From NCBI GenBank assembly GCA_947629445.1, contig CANRDU010000015.1:1-34591 (forward strand): a stretch of DNA of 34,591 nucleotides. The letters run 5' to 3'. The notes under the pieces are model-generated. The model did not search any database. It was not told the DNA's origin and saw nothing but the letters and a program-made list of their open reading frames with translations. Each line of letters starts with the position of its first letter. Positions within the stretch are counted from its first letter, which is position 1. This document shows positions 25,910 to 34,488 of this stretch, piece by piece. A program made the position numbers and the translations under genes. The stretch is from an uncultured Bacilli bacterium (GTDB taxonomy: Bacteria; Bacillota_I; Bacilli_A; RF39; UBA660).

Positions 25910-25937
25910 TAGAATATGCAATAGATAATTGTTTGTG
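25910..25937 (-). promoter_or_regulatory. Candidate sigma-K promoter of the coat-like gene
   Basis: On the minus strand GCATATTCTA (25910-25919) matches the sigma-K -10 gCATAnnnTA at every fixed position. CACA (25934-25937), 15 bases upstream of CATA, fits the -35 AC core. Confidence 0.5.
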
Positions 25938-25999
25938 AAAAATATCTAGAAAGATGGAAAATAACCCCATTTTTTTTCATATATTAAAATAGGTGGTTT

Positions 26000-26824
26000 A
26001 TGAAAAAAATCTTTGAGTATATTGGGATCCTTAGTCTTGTTTGCTTTAGCTTTTTTTTGACCGAACAAACCGTGAGTGTTGTCAAAGAAGTAGATGAAAT
26101 TATGATAGAAATCAAGAATCATTGTGAAGAATATGGTAAAGAAGGAGAAAATGCTAAAGTATTTGATCAATTTATTATTCCTGGACTTCCAAGTAGAACG
26201 GTTAATGTAGAAAAAAGTTATCAAGAGATGTCAAAAATAGGAACTTATAATGAGGACTATTTTGTATACGATACGAAAAAGCCAAAAATTAATTTAGATG
26301 ATTATCTTGATAAATATATTCCTCATGGAAATTCCTCTAAAAGAATGGTAAGTATTTTATTGCTTGTAAAATCAGGAGACCTTGCTTTATTAAAAAATAA
26401 AATAGGGGATACTCCTATTTCTCTTGTTATGAAGAATAGTGTTTTTGAAGAGGAAGCCATTAATATCCAAGACTTTTTGTCTTCTAATATAGAATTTTTA
26501 ATTGCGGATTCTAAGGAAGCGAATGCTACGGCAATGATTCAAAAATTGAATACTTACCAAAAATCTAGTCGAATTTGTTACAATCCGAATCAAGATTCTA
26601 CGATGTTAAAGTTTTGTCAAAAAAATAATTATTATTCGATTGCACCTGCTAGCATTATTACGAGTAAACCTTTACAGAATACCAAAAGAAAATTAGAATC
26701 GGGGGCTTTTTTAACTTATCAGGTAAATGAAAAATTCATAGAGGAATTTCCTAATATTCTATCTTATATTGAATCGAGAGGATATCAAATCACTTCTTTA
26801 TCAGAACATATTAAAGAGATTTAA
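26000..26824 (+). CDS. Exported degenerate polysaccharide-deacetylase-like protein
   Basis: This 274-aa protein has an N-terminal signal or membrane segment (about residues 7-20). The rest has the alpha/beta rhythm of a NodB-type deacetylase. It ends in a typical C-terminal pattern (ILSYIESRGYQITSLSEHI). The metal-binding TFDDG and HxxxH motifs are not visible, so it is probably non-catalytic if the family call is right. GGTGG lies before ATG. It is divergent from the coat-like gene. Family call is tentative. Confidence 0.5.
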   Translation: MKKIFEYIGILSLVCFSFFLTEQTVSVVKEVDEIMIEIKNHCEEYGKEGENAKVFDQFIIPGLPSRTVNVEKSYQEMSKIGTYNEDYFVYDTKKPKINLDDYLDKYIPHGNSSKRMVSILLLVKSGDLALLKNKIGDTPISLVMKNSVFEEEAINIQDFLSSNIEFLIADSKEANATAMIQKLNTYQKSSRICYNPNQDSTMLKFCQKNNYYSIAPASIITSKPLQNTKRKLESGAFLTYQVNEKFIEEFPNILSYIESRGYQITSLSEHIKEI

Positions 26825-26848
26825 AATGGTTTTCAAATCTCTTTTTTT
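26813..26848 (+). terminator. Terminator
   Basis: AAAGAGATTT and AAATCTCTTT (10 bp) with a 12-base loop and a T run. It overlaps the stop codon of the deacetylase-like gene. Confidence 0.9.
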
Positions 26849-26877
26849 CTTATATAATAAAGGAGAGGAGTGGGAGC

Positions 26878-29037
26878 ATGAAAAAGCCTGAGTTATTATC
26901 TCCAGCTGGAAATATGGAGAGTTTATATGCTGCTATTGAGGGCGGCTGTGATGCGGTTTATTTGGCGGGTAATTTTTATGGAGCTCGTAGTTTTGCTACT
27001 AATTTTACCAATGAAGAGTTAAAAGAGGCTATTTCTTATGCACATCTTTATGGTGTTAAAGTATATATAACGATTAATACGCTCATATATGAAACGGAAA
27101 TAAAAAATTTTTTAGAGTATGTAGAATATTTGCAAGAAATCTCTGTAGATGCTGTTATTGTTCAAGATATTGGCATGATGGATTTACTTCATCAATTATA
27201 TCCTTCGCTAGAGATTCATGCTTCTACGCAAATGCATATTCATAATTTAGAAGGAGTCAAACTTTTAGAGAAATTGGGAATAAAAAGAGCTGTTTTAGCT
27301 CGTGAAACTCCTATTGAATTAGTATCAGATATTAAAAAGTCAACCTCTTTGGAATTAGAAATATTTATTCATGGGGCATTATGTATTTCCTACTCTGGTC
27401 AGTGCCTTATGAGTAGTTTAATTGGGGGTAGAAGTGGTAATCGTGGTACTTGTGCACAATGTTGTAGACAACCATATGATTTGTATGTAGATGGAAAGAA
27501 GAAGAATCAAGATCAATATTTATTAAGTGCGAAAGATTTAAATACCTTACCCTATATCGAAGAATTATTAAAAATAGGGGTAGACAGTCTTAAAATAGAG
27601 GGGAGAATGAAGCGCCCAGAATACGTTTATTTTGCTACCTCCCTTTATCGGAAAGCAATTGATTCCTATTTTGAAAATGGTCATATTCTTATCACTAGCC
27701 AAGAAATAGAAGAGATGAAGAAATTGTTCTCACGGGGATTTACCAAGGGATTTTTATTCCATGAAGATTATCAGTCTTTCACGAATGAATATCGTCCTAA
27801 TCATATGGGAATACCAATTGGCAAAGTAACAAAACAAATGTCTAATATGATAGAAATCGAACTTTCAGCAAAACTTTCCGTCAAAGATGGAATTCGTATT
27901 TTAGGAAAAGAAGATACGGGAAAAGTAGTGGATGTCCTTTATCTAGACAATCAGAAAGTAAAATCAGCAGGAAAAGGTGATGTTGTACGCATACCTTATC
28001 GTGATAAAGTAAAGATAGCTTCGTTAGTAGTAAAGACAACAGATAGTGAGCAGTTAGCATTATTAAACGCAAAAATAGATGGTAGAACTAGAAAAGTACC
28101 AATTACAATGAAATTAAAAGCTAAAGTGCATGAGGCTTTAGAACTTACGATAGAGGATGGTGAACGTATTCTCACTCAAAAAAGTGATTATATCGTCGAA
28201 AAAAGTAAAAATGCTCCCATGACAAAAAATCGTATGCAAGAACAATTGGAAAAATTGGGACCAACCGTATATCATTTAGATGAAATAATATGGGATTTAG
28301 AGGAAGGCATTTTTATTCCTGTTCAAAAGTTAAATGAATTAAGAAGAACATTAGTAGAAAAATTAAATGAAGCAAGAAGGTATAAACTTCCAATAAAAAA
28401 AGGAGTTTATAAAAGAAGCGTTCCTCATTATGAATCTATGAAGTTAAGAACTGTCTATGTATCCAGTTTGGAAGAATATGATAAAATTAAGGATAAAGAT
28501 TATGATGAAATTTATGTAGATAAAAAGATTTATGAAAAAATTTTGGATACGAAAAAAGTTTTAAAAATTCCAAGGGTTCAAGAGCATTTACAGCCGTGTT
28601 CGGAAAGAGTATTAGTAGGGGAACTAGGAAGTGTTTCTTTTTATAAAGATATGGTGACAGATTTTTCTCTCAATGTAGTGAATTCTTATAGTGTTGCGTT
28701 CCTTCATTCCTTAGGAGCAAGAAGAGTAACACTTTCTTATGAACTTAATGATTATCAGATAGAAAAATTAATAACTGCATATCGTATGCGATATCAAGAA
28801 AATCCTTGCCTAGAAATGATTGTATCGGGAAAGATTGAAGCTATGATTAGTAAGTATCGTCTTCTTTCCGAATACCATATGATAACGAATGCTTATTTAG
28901 TAGATAAATTTGCAAATCGTTTTCCAGTAGAAGAGAAAGATAATCTGCTTTATATTTATCACTATCAAAATCAACAAGTAGAAGATCCAGATCATTATTA
29001 TGATTTGGGAGTTAGTAGTTTGAGAGATGCTTTTTAA
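26878..29037 (+). CDS. U32 family peptidase (RlhA/YrrO-like)
   Basis: This 719-aa protein has an N-terminal U32 domain: PELLSPAGNMESLYAAIEGG, CDAVYLAGNFYGAR, DAVIVQDIGM and EIHASTQMHIHN. The U32 Cys set includes HGALCISYSGQCLMSS and RGTCAQCCRQPY, probably a 4Fe-4S site. A DUF3656-like region and a C-terminal domain follow (to about 719). Relatives include E. coli RlhA, which hydroxylates 23S rRNA C2501, and Bacillus proteins labelled collagenase-like. A tRNA/rRNA modification role is more likely than proteolysis, but the exact reaction cannot be set from sequence. GGAGAGGAGTGGGAG lies just before ATG. Confidence 0.88.
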   Translation: MKKPELLSPAGNMESLYAAIEGGCDAVYLAGNFYGARSFATNFTNEELKEAISYAHLYGVKVYITINTLIYETEIKNFLEYVEYLQEISVDAVIVQDIGMMDLLHQLYPSLEIHASTQMHIHNLEGVKLLEKLGIKRAVLARETPIELVSDIKKSTSLELEIFIHGALCISYSGQCLMSSLIGGRSGNRGTCAQCCRQPYDLYVDGKKKNQDQYLLSAKDLNTLPYIEELLKIGVDSLKIEGRMKRPEYVYFATSLYRKAIDSYFENGHILITSQEIEEMKKLFSRGFTKGFLFHEDYQSFTNEYRPNHMGIPIGKVTKQMSNMIEIELSAKLSVKDGIRILGKEDTGKVVDVLYLDNQKVKSAGKGDVVRIPYRDKVKIASLVVKTTDSEQLALLNAKIDGRTRKVPITMKLKAKVHEALELTIEDGERILTQKSDYIVEKSKNAPMTKNRMQEQLEKLGPTVYHLDEIIWDLEEGIFIPVQKLNELRRTLVEKLNEARRYKLPIKKGVYKRSVPHYESMKLRTVYVSSLEEYDKIKDKDYDEIYVDKKIYEKILDTKKVLKIPRVQEHLQPCSERVLVGELGSVSFYKDMVTDFSLNVVNSYSVAFLHSLGARRVTLSYELNDYQIEKLITAYRMRYQENPCLEMIVSGKIEAMISKYRLLSEYHMITNAYLVDKFANRFPVEEKDNLLYIYHYQNQQVEDPDHYYDLGVSSLRDAF

Positions 29038-29088
29038 AAAATGTAGATAGGGAAATATTTTATGTGAAGGAATGGTGGGAGACAGTCG

Positions 29089-31314
29089 ATGAAAAATGGA
29101 GATATTGAAAAAAGAAATTTAATTATTGTAATTGTTTTTTTTGCTTTTTGTATTCTTGGTATTTTTTTGCTTATGACATTCAATAAACTAGAAAAAGAAA
29201 ATGACAAGGAAAAGTATTCTCATGCAAATGAATATAAAGTTGTTCTAAAAATATATGGAAATGAGACCAAGACACTTACTACTAACGGACATAAAATTAG
29301 TAGACCAGAAGATCCTGTACTAGAAGGTTACACTTTTTTTGGTTGGTATTTGAATGAAGAAGAGTTTGATTTTGAAAAAGAGATTACTCAAGATATTGTT
29401 TTAGAGGCTAGATGGGGTAGTGGTTCATCCGTGGAAGATCCCAATCGAAATTATGTGATTATTACTTTTAACACTGATGGAGGTAGTAGTATATCGGCAA
29501 AGCAAATTGAAAAAGGAAGGAAAGTAGCCAAACCAAGTAATCCAACTAAAAAAGGATATACTTTTATAGGATGGTACACAAATTCTAATGATGAATATAA
29601 TTTTGATAATTCAGTAAATAGTGATTTAACTTTATATGCGCATTGGAAAAAAGAAGAAAGTACTCCCGAAAAGCCAAATAAGGAGTATGTGATAGTGACC
29701 TTCCAAACGGATGGTGGAAGTAAAGTGAATTCACAAAAAGTGGAAAAAGGAAAAAAAGCAATCAAACCAAGTAATCCAACTAAAAAAGGATATACTTTTA
29801 TAGGATGGTACACAAATTCTAATGATGAATATAATTTTGATAATTCAGTAAATAGTGATTTAACTTTATATGCGCATTGGAAACAAGAGGAAAGTACTTC
29901 TGAAAAGGAATATGTGACAGTAACCTTCCAAACGAATGGCGGAAGTAAAGTGAATTCACAAAAAGTGGAAAAGGGAAAAACAGCAGCCAAACCAAGTAAT
30001 CCTACTAAAAAAGGATATACTTTTGTAGGATGGTATACAAGCGCTAGAAAAGAATTTTCATTTTCCACAAAAATCAATTCGAATATGACGTTATCGGCTT
30101 TATGGGCTCCTACCATTTCATATACTAAGAGTACAACAGGAAAGGGAGTTTTTCTAAATAATCCGGAAACAATAGCGGATACGAGGTTTTTAGCCGATAG
30201 TGACTTAGGAAATACCCATCTTTATAAGGATTTTATTAATGGAAAAGGTGAAATTTTCTTTTCTCATAGTTTGATTGGATCGCAACTTCAAAACGTATAT
30301 GTTGCTTTTAGAGTGTATAATCCTAGTGCTACAAAGGCTATAACTGTTACCTTCAATAAGTGTGGTTCAACTTATAAAATGTGGGACCAATATTATGAAG
30401 GAACTTGTAATTTAACTGGCAAGAAGTATGAGATTCCCCCTAGAGGAATAAGATATATTTTTTATAGTTCATCTGGCTATGTTTTTGGTGAAGAGTCATT
30501 AATAACACAAAACAAAGCCCCTAAAACATCTGGCTATTTTATGGGAGTATTAAATGTAACAACGAGTGATAAAATGGAGTTTGCTCTTTTAGCATTTAAA
30601 GATTTCAAAAAAACTTATTCTACTACTTATCGCGGAAATTGTAATGATGAAGTTCCAGAGAGAAATGGAAATACTTATTTGCCAGCTCGTGGGTATGCCG
30701 GATATTATAAGGGGTTGCCAGAAGTAACCAACACATCAACTTTTGAAATTTATGATGAGACCCCAAAAGGTGCTCTGAAAGTTAGTTATGCGAATACAGC
30801 TGGGGAAATAAAGACTGATAGTCAGTGGATAACGAATAATGTTGGTGCTACTATCAACACTAGTAATTTTAAGATTACTAGATTATATAATGTTCAAGTA
30901 TCTGATATTTTGCATATGTTTGTCCCAATATCAGAAACGCAAATGTTAGAAACGGGTCCTTACCCAGCATATAAGGAAATAAGAAATTTAAAAAATCCTA
31001 TTTGTAATTATTGTTCTATTTTAGGATGGCCGTATAATATAGGAAACTGGGGAGTCCATTATCATGAAAATATAACAATCAAAAACAATTCTAGTTCTGC
31101 AAAAACAGTATCTTTTACAGTTTCTAATAATTTCATATCTTATTATTATAATGGCAAAAACCATGACGTCCCAGAATCAACTAGTGAGACGAATCCAGCA
31201 ACTGTATGGAGAGTAACAATACCAGCAAAACAGACAAAAACAATTCCTGTTACTTTGATGTTACGTGCTAATGGTTTTGGTACTGTAGTTAAAAAAGTAG
31301 TATTAGAAAATTAA
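29089..31314 (+). CDS. InlB B-repeat surface protein, membrane-anchored
   Basis: This 741-aa protein has one N-terminal membrane helix (about residues 11-31) and faces outward. Four InlB B-repeat (Listeria-Bacteroides) units follow at about 49-110, 122-186, 200-264 and 275-338. Each has TF.T.GG and KKGYTF.GWY...LYAHW-type signatures. Units two and three are identical over 121 bp of DNA. The rest (about 340-741) is a beta-rich region with several Cys and no family I recognise. It has no LPXTG and relies on the N-terminal anchor. GGTGGGAG lies 8 bases before ATG. An adhesive or host-contact role is likely by family. Confidence 0.82.
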   Translation: MKNGDIEKRNLIIVIVFFAFCILGIFLLMTFNKLEKENDKEKYSHANEYKVVLKIYGNETKTLTTNGHKISRPEDPVLEGYTFFGWYLNEEEFDFEKEITQDIVLEARWGSGSSVEDPNRNYVIITFNTDGGSSISAKQIEKGRKVAKPSNPTKKGYTFIGWYTNSNDEYNFDNSVNSDLTLYAHWKKEESTPEKPNKEYVIVTFQTDGGSKVNSQKVEKGKKAIKPSNPTKKGYTFIGWYTNSNDEYNFDNSVNSDLTLYAHWKQEESTSEKEYVTVTFQTNGGSKVNSQKVEKGKTAAKPSNPTKKGYTFVGWYTSARKEFSFSTKINSNMTLSALWAPTISYTKSTTGKGVFLNNPETIADTRFLADSDLGNTHLYKDFINGKGEIFFSHSLIGSQLQNVYVAFRVYNPSATKAITVTFNKCGSTYKMWDQYYEGTCNLTGKKYEIPPRGIRYIFYSSSGYVFGEESLITQNKAPKTSGYFMGVLNVTTSDKMEFALLAFKDFKKTYSTTYRGNCNDEVPERNGNTYLPARGYAGYYKGLPEVTNTSTFEIYDETPKGALKVSYANTAGEIKTDSQWITNNVGATINTSNFKITRLYNVQVSDILHMFVPISETQMLETGPYPAYKEIRNLKNPICNYCSILGWPYNIGNWGVHYHENITIKNNSSSAKTVSFTVSNNFISYYYNGKNHDVPESTSETNPATVWRVTIPAKQTKTIPVTLMLRANGFGTVVKKVVLEN
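29529..29883 (+). repeat. Exact 121-bp direct repeat (B-repeat units)
   Basis: 29529-29649 and 29763-29883 are identical, offset by 234 bp (78 codons). Flanking parts of the units have diverged, including the last codon after TGGAAA. This suggests recent duplication or gene conversion within the array. Confidence 0.93.
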
Positions 31315-31325
31315 TTATGAAAGAT

Positions 31326-31361
31326 AAAGTGATATATTGAAAAAAATATATCACTTTTTTG
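31326..31361 (+). terminator. Terminator of the B-repeat gene
   Basis: A 13-bp stem (AAAGTGATATATT / AATATATCACTTT) with a 6-base loop and T run. Confidence 0.9.
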
Positions 31362-31442
31362 TTTAAAAATTAGTAATAATAAAAAATAAGAAATTTTTTT
31401 GAAAGGAAGGAAATAAGCTAGTTCTCAATAATAATAAAGTAG

Positions 31443-31457
31443 GGAGGTGATAAAACG
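31443..31457 (+). promoter_or_regulatory. Strong Shine-Dalgarno with ACG in the start position
   Basis: GGGAGGTGAT (GGAGG at 31443-31447) is near the ideal anti-16S match. Seven bases after GGAGG comes ACG (31455-31457) in the exporter frame, where ATG would be expected. The frame opens only at TAG 31440-31442, and no ATG, GTG or TTG lies between that stop and the catalytic Cys codon. Confidence 0.65.
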
Positions 31458-33539
31458 AAAAAGTATCCGTTTATTGAACAGGAAGAATTAAAAGATTGTG
31501 GAGTTGCTTGTTTTGCCATGATATTAAAGTATTATGGTGGATATATGAGCTTAGCAGATATTCAAGAGTTATTTCATGCCGATAAAAATGGGACAAATGC
31601 TTATGATATGGTAGAAGGGATGAAAAAAGTTGGATTTTATGCAATGGGATTTGAATGTCCTTTGGAAAAATTTTTAGAAGAAGATATTATTTTACCTTGT
31701 ATTGCACATGTTACATTAAATCAATCTTATTCTCATTTTGTGGTTATTTATGAAATTAATAAAAAGAAAAAAGAATTAGTTATTGCCGATCCAGCTAATA
31801 AGATTATGACTGTTAATTTTGACATTTTTCACTCCATTTATAGTGGACATCTATTCATTACCTATCCTATAAAACCAGTTATCCATTTAGAAGAACAAAC
31901 TTTATCACTACGTTATTTATTGTCATTATTAAGGTCTAGTAAATCTCTTATTTGGCAAGTAGGACTTTTTTCACTATTTATTTTGATTTATGCGATTGCA
32001 ACATCTTTTTATGGGGAAGTGATGTTGCGAGGGTTACAATCAAATAATAAGGAATCCTATTTTTATTTTCTACTCGTAGTATTTGCTAGTATGACTTTTT
32101 TAAAACTAACAACAGAGTTCTTTCGCAATAAAGTGTTTCTTTGGATTGAAAAGAAAATAGATATTACACTTTCTATGGATGCTTTTTACAAAGTTTTATG
32201 GCTTTCCTATTCATATTATCATAATCATACAACGGGAGATATTCTATCACGCATTGATTCTTTAGAGGATGTGAAACATGCTCTTGTAAGTTGGATTGTG
32301 GTCCTTTTAATTGATATTCCTTTACTATTTATTTCTTTTTTGGCACTTTATTTTCTTAGTACCTCCATTTCTATATTAGTTCTTCTTTTCTTTTTATTAC
32401 AGTTACTCATTTTAAAAATATTTGCCGATCCTTTACGAACAGAAATTGAATCTTGCCAGAAGTGCCAAGCAGAATTAACCAATGTGGAAGTAGAGAGTAT
32501 TAAATCGTTTGAAACAGTGAAAGGAATATCGTTAGAACATTATTTTCAAAATAAACTTATGCAGGAAAAAGTAAGTTGTGCTAATCAACTTCACCATTTA
32601 GAAAAAATCATTACATGGGAGACTTATGGAAAAAAATTATGTGAAGAAATGAGTACTATTTTACTATTATTTGTAGGGTGCATTTTAGTTTATCGTGGAA
32701 ATTTAACCTTTGCCACTTTACTAACAATTCAAAATCTTGCAACATATTTTTATATGCCAATGGGGGAATTGATTGCTCTAGACAAAGATTTTAAAAAAGC
32801 ACAAAAAGCAATAGAGAGAATGTCCATTTTTCAGAAAAAGGAAAAAATGGGATATTTAAATAAATTAGAGGAGGGAAATATTTGCTTTAAAGATTTATCT
32901 TATGCTTATCGTTTAGACACGGAAATTCTCCATCATATTAAACTAACAATTGAGAAAGGAGAAAAAGTGTTAGTGTTAGGAAAAAGTGGTAGCGGGAAAA
33001 GTACGTTATTTCGATTATTAAAAAGGTACTATGAGGTTCCTCGAGGCTGTATTCAAATAGGAGAAAATGATATTAACGATTATGAGAATATGAATGAAGT
33101 TTGTTATATTAATCAAACAGAAAATTTGTATACGGGAAGTTTGTTAGAAAATCTTACCTTATCAGAGACGATAGAAGAAAAAGTATTGCAAGAGATGATT
33201 CATATGTGTGAAGTAGATGAGATTGCTTGGAAAGATTCTTTAGGACTTCATCGATTGATAGAGGAAAATGGTTTTAATTTATCGGGAGGAGAACGTCAGA
33301 GAATTGTTCTTGCTAGAACCTTATTAAGACCATTTAAAATACTGATAATTGATGAGGGATTAAATCAAGTAGATGTGAATCTAGAGAGACGCATTTTAAA
33401 AAGAATATTCAAAAAATACATGGATAAAACAATTATTATCATTTCACATAGGGAAGAAAATTTAGATTTATTTACAAGAAAGATTCGTATAGAAGAGGGC
33501 GTAATTAAGGAGAATGTGGTAAGACGATGGAATACTTAA
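31455..33539 (+). CDS. Bacteriocin ABC exporter with C39 peptidase domain
   Basis: This exporter-processor cuts double-glycine leaders and pumps the peptide out. It has about 694 aa from the ACG at 31455. The C39 protease domain (1-130) holds KDCGVACFAMILKYYGG with Cys15, then His94 (YSHFVVIYEI) and Asp112 (IADPAN), so the triad is complete. Membrane helices follow (about 160-430). The ATPase has Walker A GKSGSGKST (509-517), signature LSGGERQR (609-616) and Walker B ILIIDE. The first in-frame ATG (31518) would remove the catalytic Cys, so the true start must be earlier. ACG is unusual, and a mutated ATG is possible. Its 3' end overlaps the accessory gene by 13 bases. Confidence 0.88.
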   Translation, partial: TKKYPFIEQEELKDCGVACFAMILKYYGGYMSLADIQELFHADKNGTNAYDMVEGMKKVGFYAMGFECPLEKFLEEDIILPCIAHVTLNQSYSHFVVIYEINKKKKELVIADPANKIMTVNFDIFHSIYSGHLFITYPIKPVIHLEEQTLSLRYLLSLLRSSKSLIWQVGLFSLFILIYAIATSFYGEVMLRGLQSNNKESYFYFLLVVFASMTFLKLTTEFFRNKVFLWIEKKIDITLSMDAFYKVLWLSYSYYHNHTTGDILSRIDSLEDVKHALVSWIVVLLIDIPLLFISFLALYFLSTSISILVLLFFLLQLLILKIFADPLRTEIESCQKCQAELTNVEVESIKSFETVKGISLEHYFQNKLMQEKVSCANQLHHLEKIITWETYGKKLCEEMSTILLLFVGCILVYRGNLTFATLLTIQNLATYFYMPMGELIALDKDFKKAQKAIERMSIFQKKEKMGYLNKLEEGNICFKDLSYAYRLDTEILHHIKLTIEKGEKVLVLGKSGSGKSTLFRLLKRYYEVPRGCIQIGENDINDYENMNEVCYINQTENLYTGSLLENLTLSETIEEKVLQEMIHMCEVDEIAWKDSLGLHRLIEENGFNLSGGERQRIVLARTLLRPFKILIIDEGLNQVDVNLERRILKRIFKKYMDKTIIIISHREENLDLFTRKIRIEEGVIKENVVRRWNT

Positions 33540-33961
33540 ATAATGCTCAATCTATCATAAACTACCAATCAAACACATTTCGTAATCGTTGGATTATGTT
33601 ACATATTTTATTTTTAATTGTCCTTTTTCTAGTTTTTCTTTTTTATCCATTAGAAACACACATAGATTATATAGGTTACTATAAAGATAATTTGATTCAT
33701 ATAAATGTTGCTGAAAACTTTTTCCAAATAGAAACGAAAGAAGTAGAAATACAGGGAGAGAAGTATCACTATGAAATAAAGGAAATAAAACCTGCTCTTT
33801 ATGAAGATGGAAGTACCAAAATTTGGGAGGTAACTATTCATTTAGATTTAAAGGATGAATGGAAGATAGAAAATTATACCTTTCGGCTTTCCTTTTTAAA
33901 AGAGAAAAATACTTTGATATCAAGATTTATAAAAAAAATTAAGAAAGGGATGAGGTTATGA
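33527..33961 (+). CDS. Miniature membrane-fusion-like accessory protein
   Basis: This 144-aa protein has an N-terminal cytoplasmic tail, one membrane helix (about residues 22-43) and an outside domain of about 90 residues rich in beta strands. It ends in a basic stretch (FIKKIKKGMRL). Position and topology match bacteriocin secretion accessory (LcnD/HlyD-like) proteins. Those are usually about 450 aa with a coiled coil, which is absent here, so it would be a reduced form. It starts inside the exporter gene, and its TGA overlaps the first peptide's ATG. The role is inferred from context. Confidence 0.65.
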   Translation: MEYLNNAQSIINYQSNTFRNRWIMLHILFLIVLFLVFLFYPLETHIDYIGYYKDNLIHINVAENFFQIETKEVEIQGEKYHYEIKEIKPALYEDGSTKIWEVTIHLDLKDEWKIENYTFRLSFLKEKNTLISRFIKKIKKGMRL

Positions 33962-34098
33962 TCCAAATGAAAAATCAAGATTTAAAAAAAATTACAGGCG
34001 GTAGTATTACACTAGGGGGAGCAACCTTAATTACGATGGGTGTTGTTTTTATCATTGGTGTGATTGATGGTTTTGTAAGACCTCTACGTTGTAATTAA
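33958..34098 (+). CDS. Double-glycine bacteriocin precursor, peptide 1
   Basis: This 46-aa precursor has leader MKNQDLKKITGG (preceded by MIQ if ATG 33958 is used; ATG 33967 is an alternative start). The predicted mature peptide is 31 residues, beginning SITLGGATLITMGVV. It is hydrophobic and Gly-rich (GG, and G residues spaced along a helix). It ends in a basic tail with the only Cys (PLRCN). The leader fits C39 cutting after GG. ATG overlaps the upstream stop (ATGA). It is likely one half of a two-peptide or class IId bacteriocin. Confidence 0.82.
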   Translation: MIQMKNQDLKKITGGSITLGGATLITMGVVFIIGVIDGFVRPLRCN

Positions 34099-34103
34099 TT
34101 ACT

Positions 34104-34268
34104 ATGAAAGAATTGAACCAAGAAGAGCTAAAAAAAATATCCGGTGGCAGTATTAGTGCGGCTATGCTTGCAGCTATTGTGAAGGGAGCAGAAACGATAC
34201 TAGATGTCGGTAGAAGCCTAGGTACTGCTATTAGAAGGATATTTACCAAAAATGTATGCAGCATATAA
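34104..34268 (+). CDS. Double-glycine bacteriocin precursor, peptide 2
   Basis: This 54-aa precursor has leader MKELNQEELKKISGG, closely like that of peptide 1 (both end LKKI(T/S)GG-SI). The predicted mature peptide has 39 residues: SISAAMLAAIVKGAETILDV begins an amphipathic helix, followed by a basic region (RSLGTAIRRIFTK) and a single Cys near the end (NVCSI). It starts 5 bases after peptide 1 with no clear ribosome site, suggesting coupled translation and matched amounts. The 51-aa ORF overlaps its end. Confidence 0.82.
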   Translation: MKELNQEELKKISGGSISAAMLAAIVKGAETILDVGRSLGTAIRRIFTKNVCSI

Positions 34269-34411
34269 TCGTTGAAAAAGTATTTCATTTCTTATTTTTG
34301 ATACTATACTTAGTCCTATTTCTTGTTAGTATTTATCTTCTTTTACAAGGAGGAAGATATATCGGTTCTATCATTCGTCACATGATAGCTGGAAATATCT
34401 GCTTTTGGTAG
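34256..34411 (+). CDS. 51-aa hydrophobic protein, probable bacteriocin immunity
   Basis: This 51-aa frame begins MQHIIVEKVF, has one strong membrane helix (FLFLILYLVLFLVSIYLLL, about residues 12-30) and a short basic tail. It overlaps the end of peptide 2 by 13 bases and its stop lies inside the operon's terminator. Small membrane proteins right after bacteriocin genes are commonly immunity proteins. There is no close ribosome site, so it depends on coupling. Expression and role are inferred. Confidence 0.6.
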   Translation: MQHIIVEKVFHFLFLILYLVLFLVSIYLLLQGGRYIGSIIRHMIAGNICFW

Positions 34412-34428
34412 ATATTTCCTTTTTTTAT
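34391..34428 (+). terminator. Terminator of the bacteriocin operon
   Basis: A 10-bp perfect stem (GGAAATATCT / AGATATTTCC) with a 9-base loop and a T run. It overlaps the 3' end of the 51-aa frame. Confidence 0.92.
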
Positions 34429-34488
34429 TTAGGAAAAATAAAAATTCATTCCCTTCTTTCCTTTTTTTGTAAAAATTGTCTTTTTGTG

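Noticed and set aside
29451..30116. Long minus-strand frame across the B-repeats
   Set aside because: It only mirrors the repeated coding sequence of the plus-strand gene and has no start signals.
34052..34288. Minus-strand frame over the bacteriocin peptides
   Set aside because: No ribosome site; the plus strand has two frames with matching double-glycine leaders.
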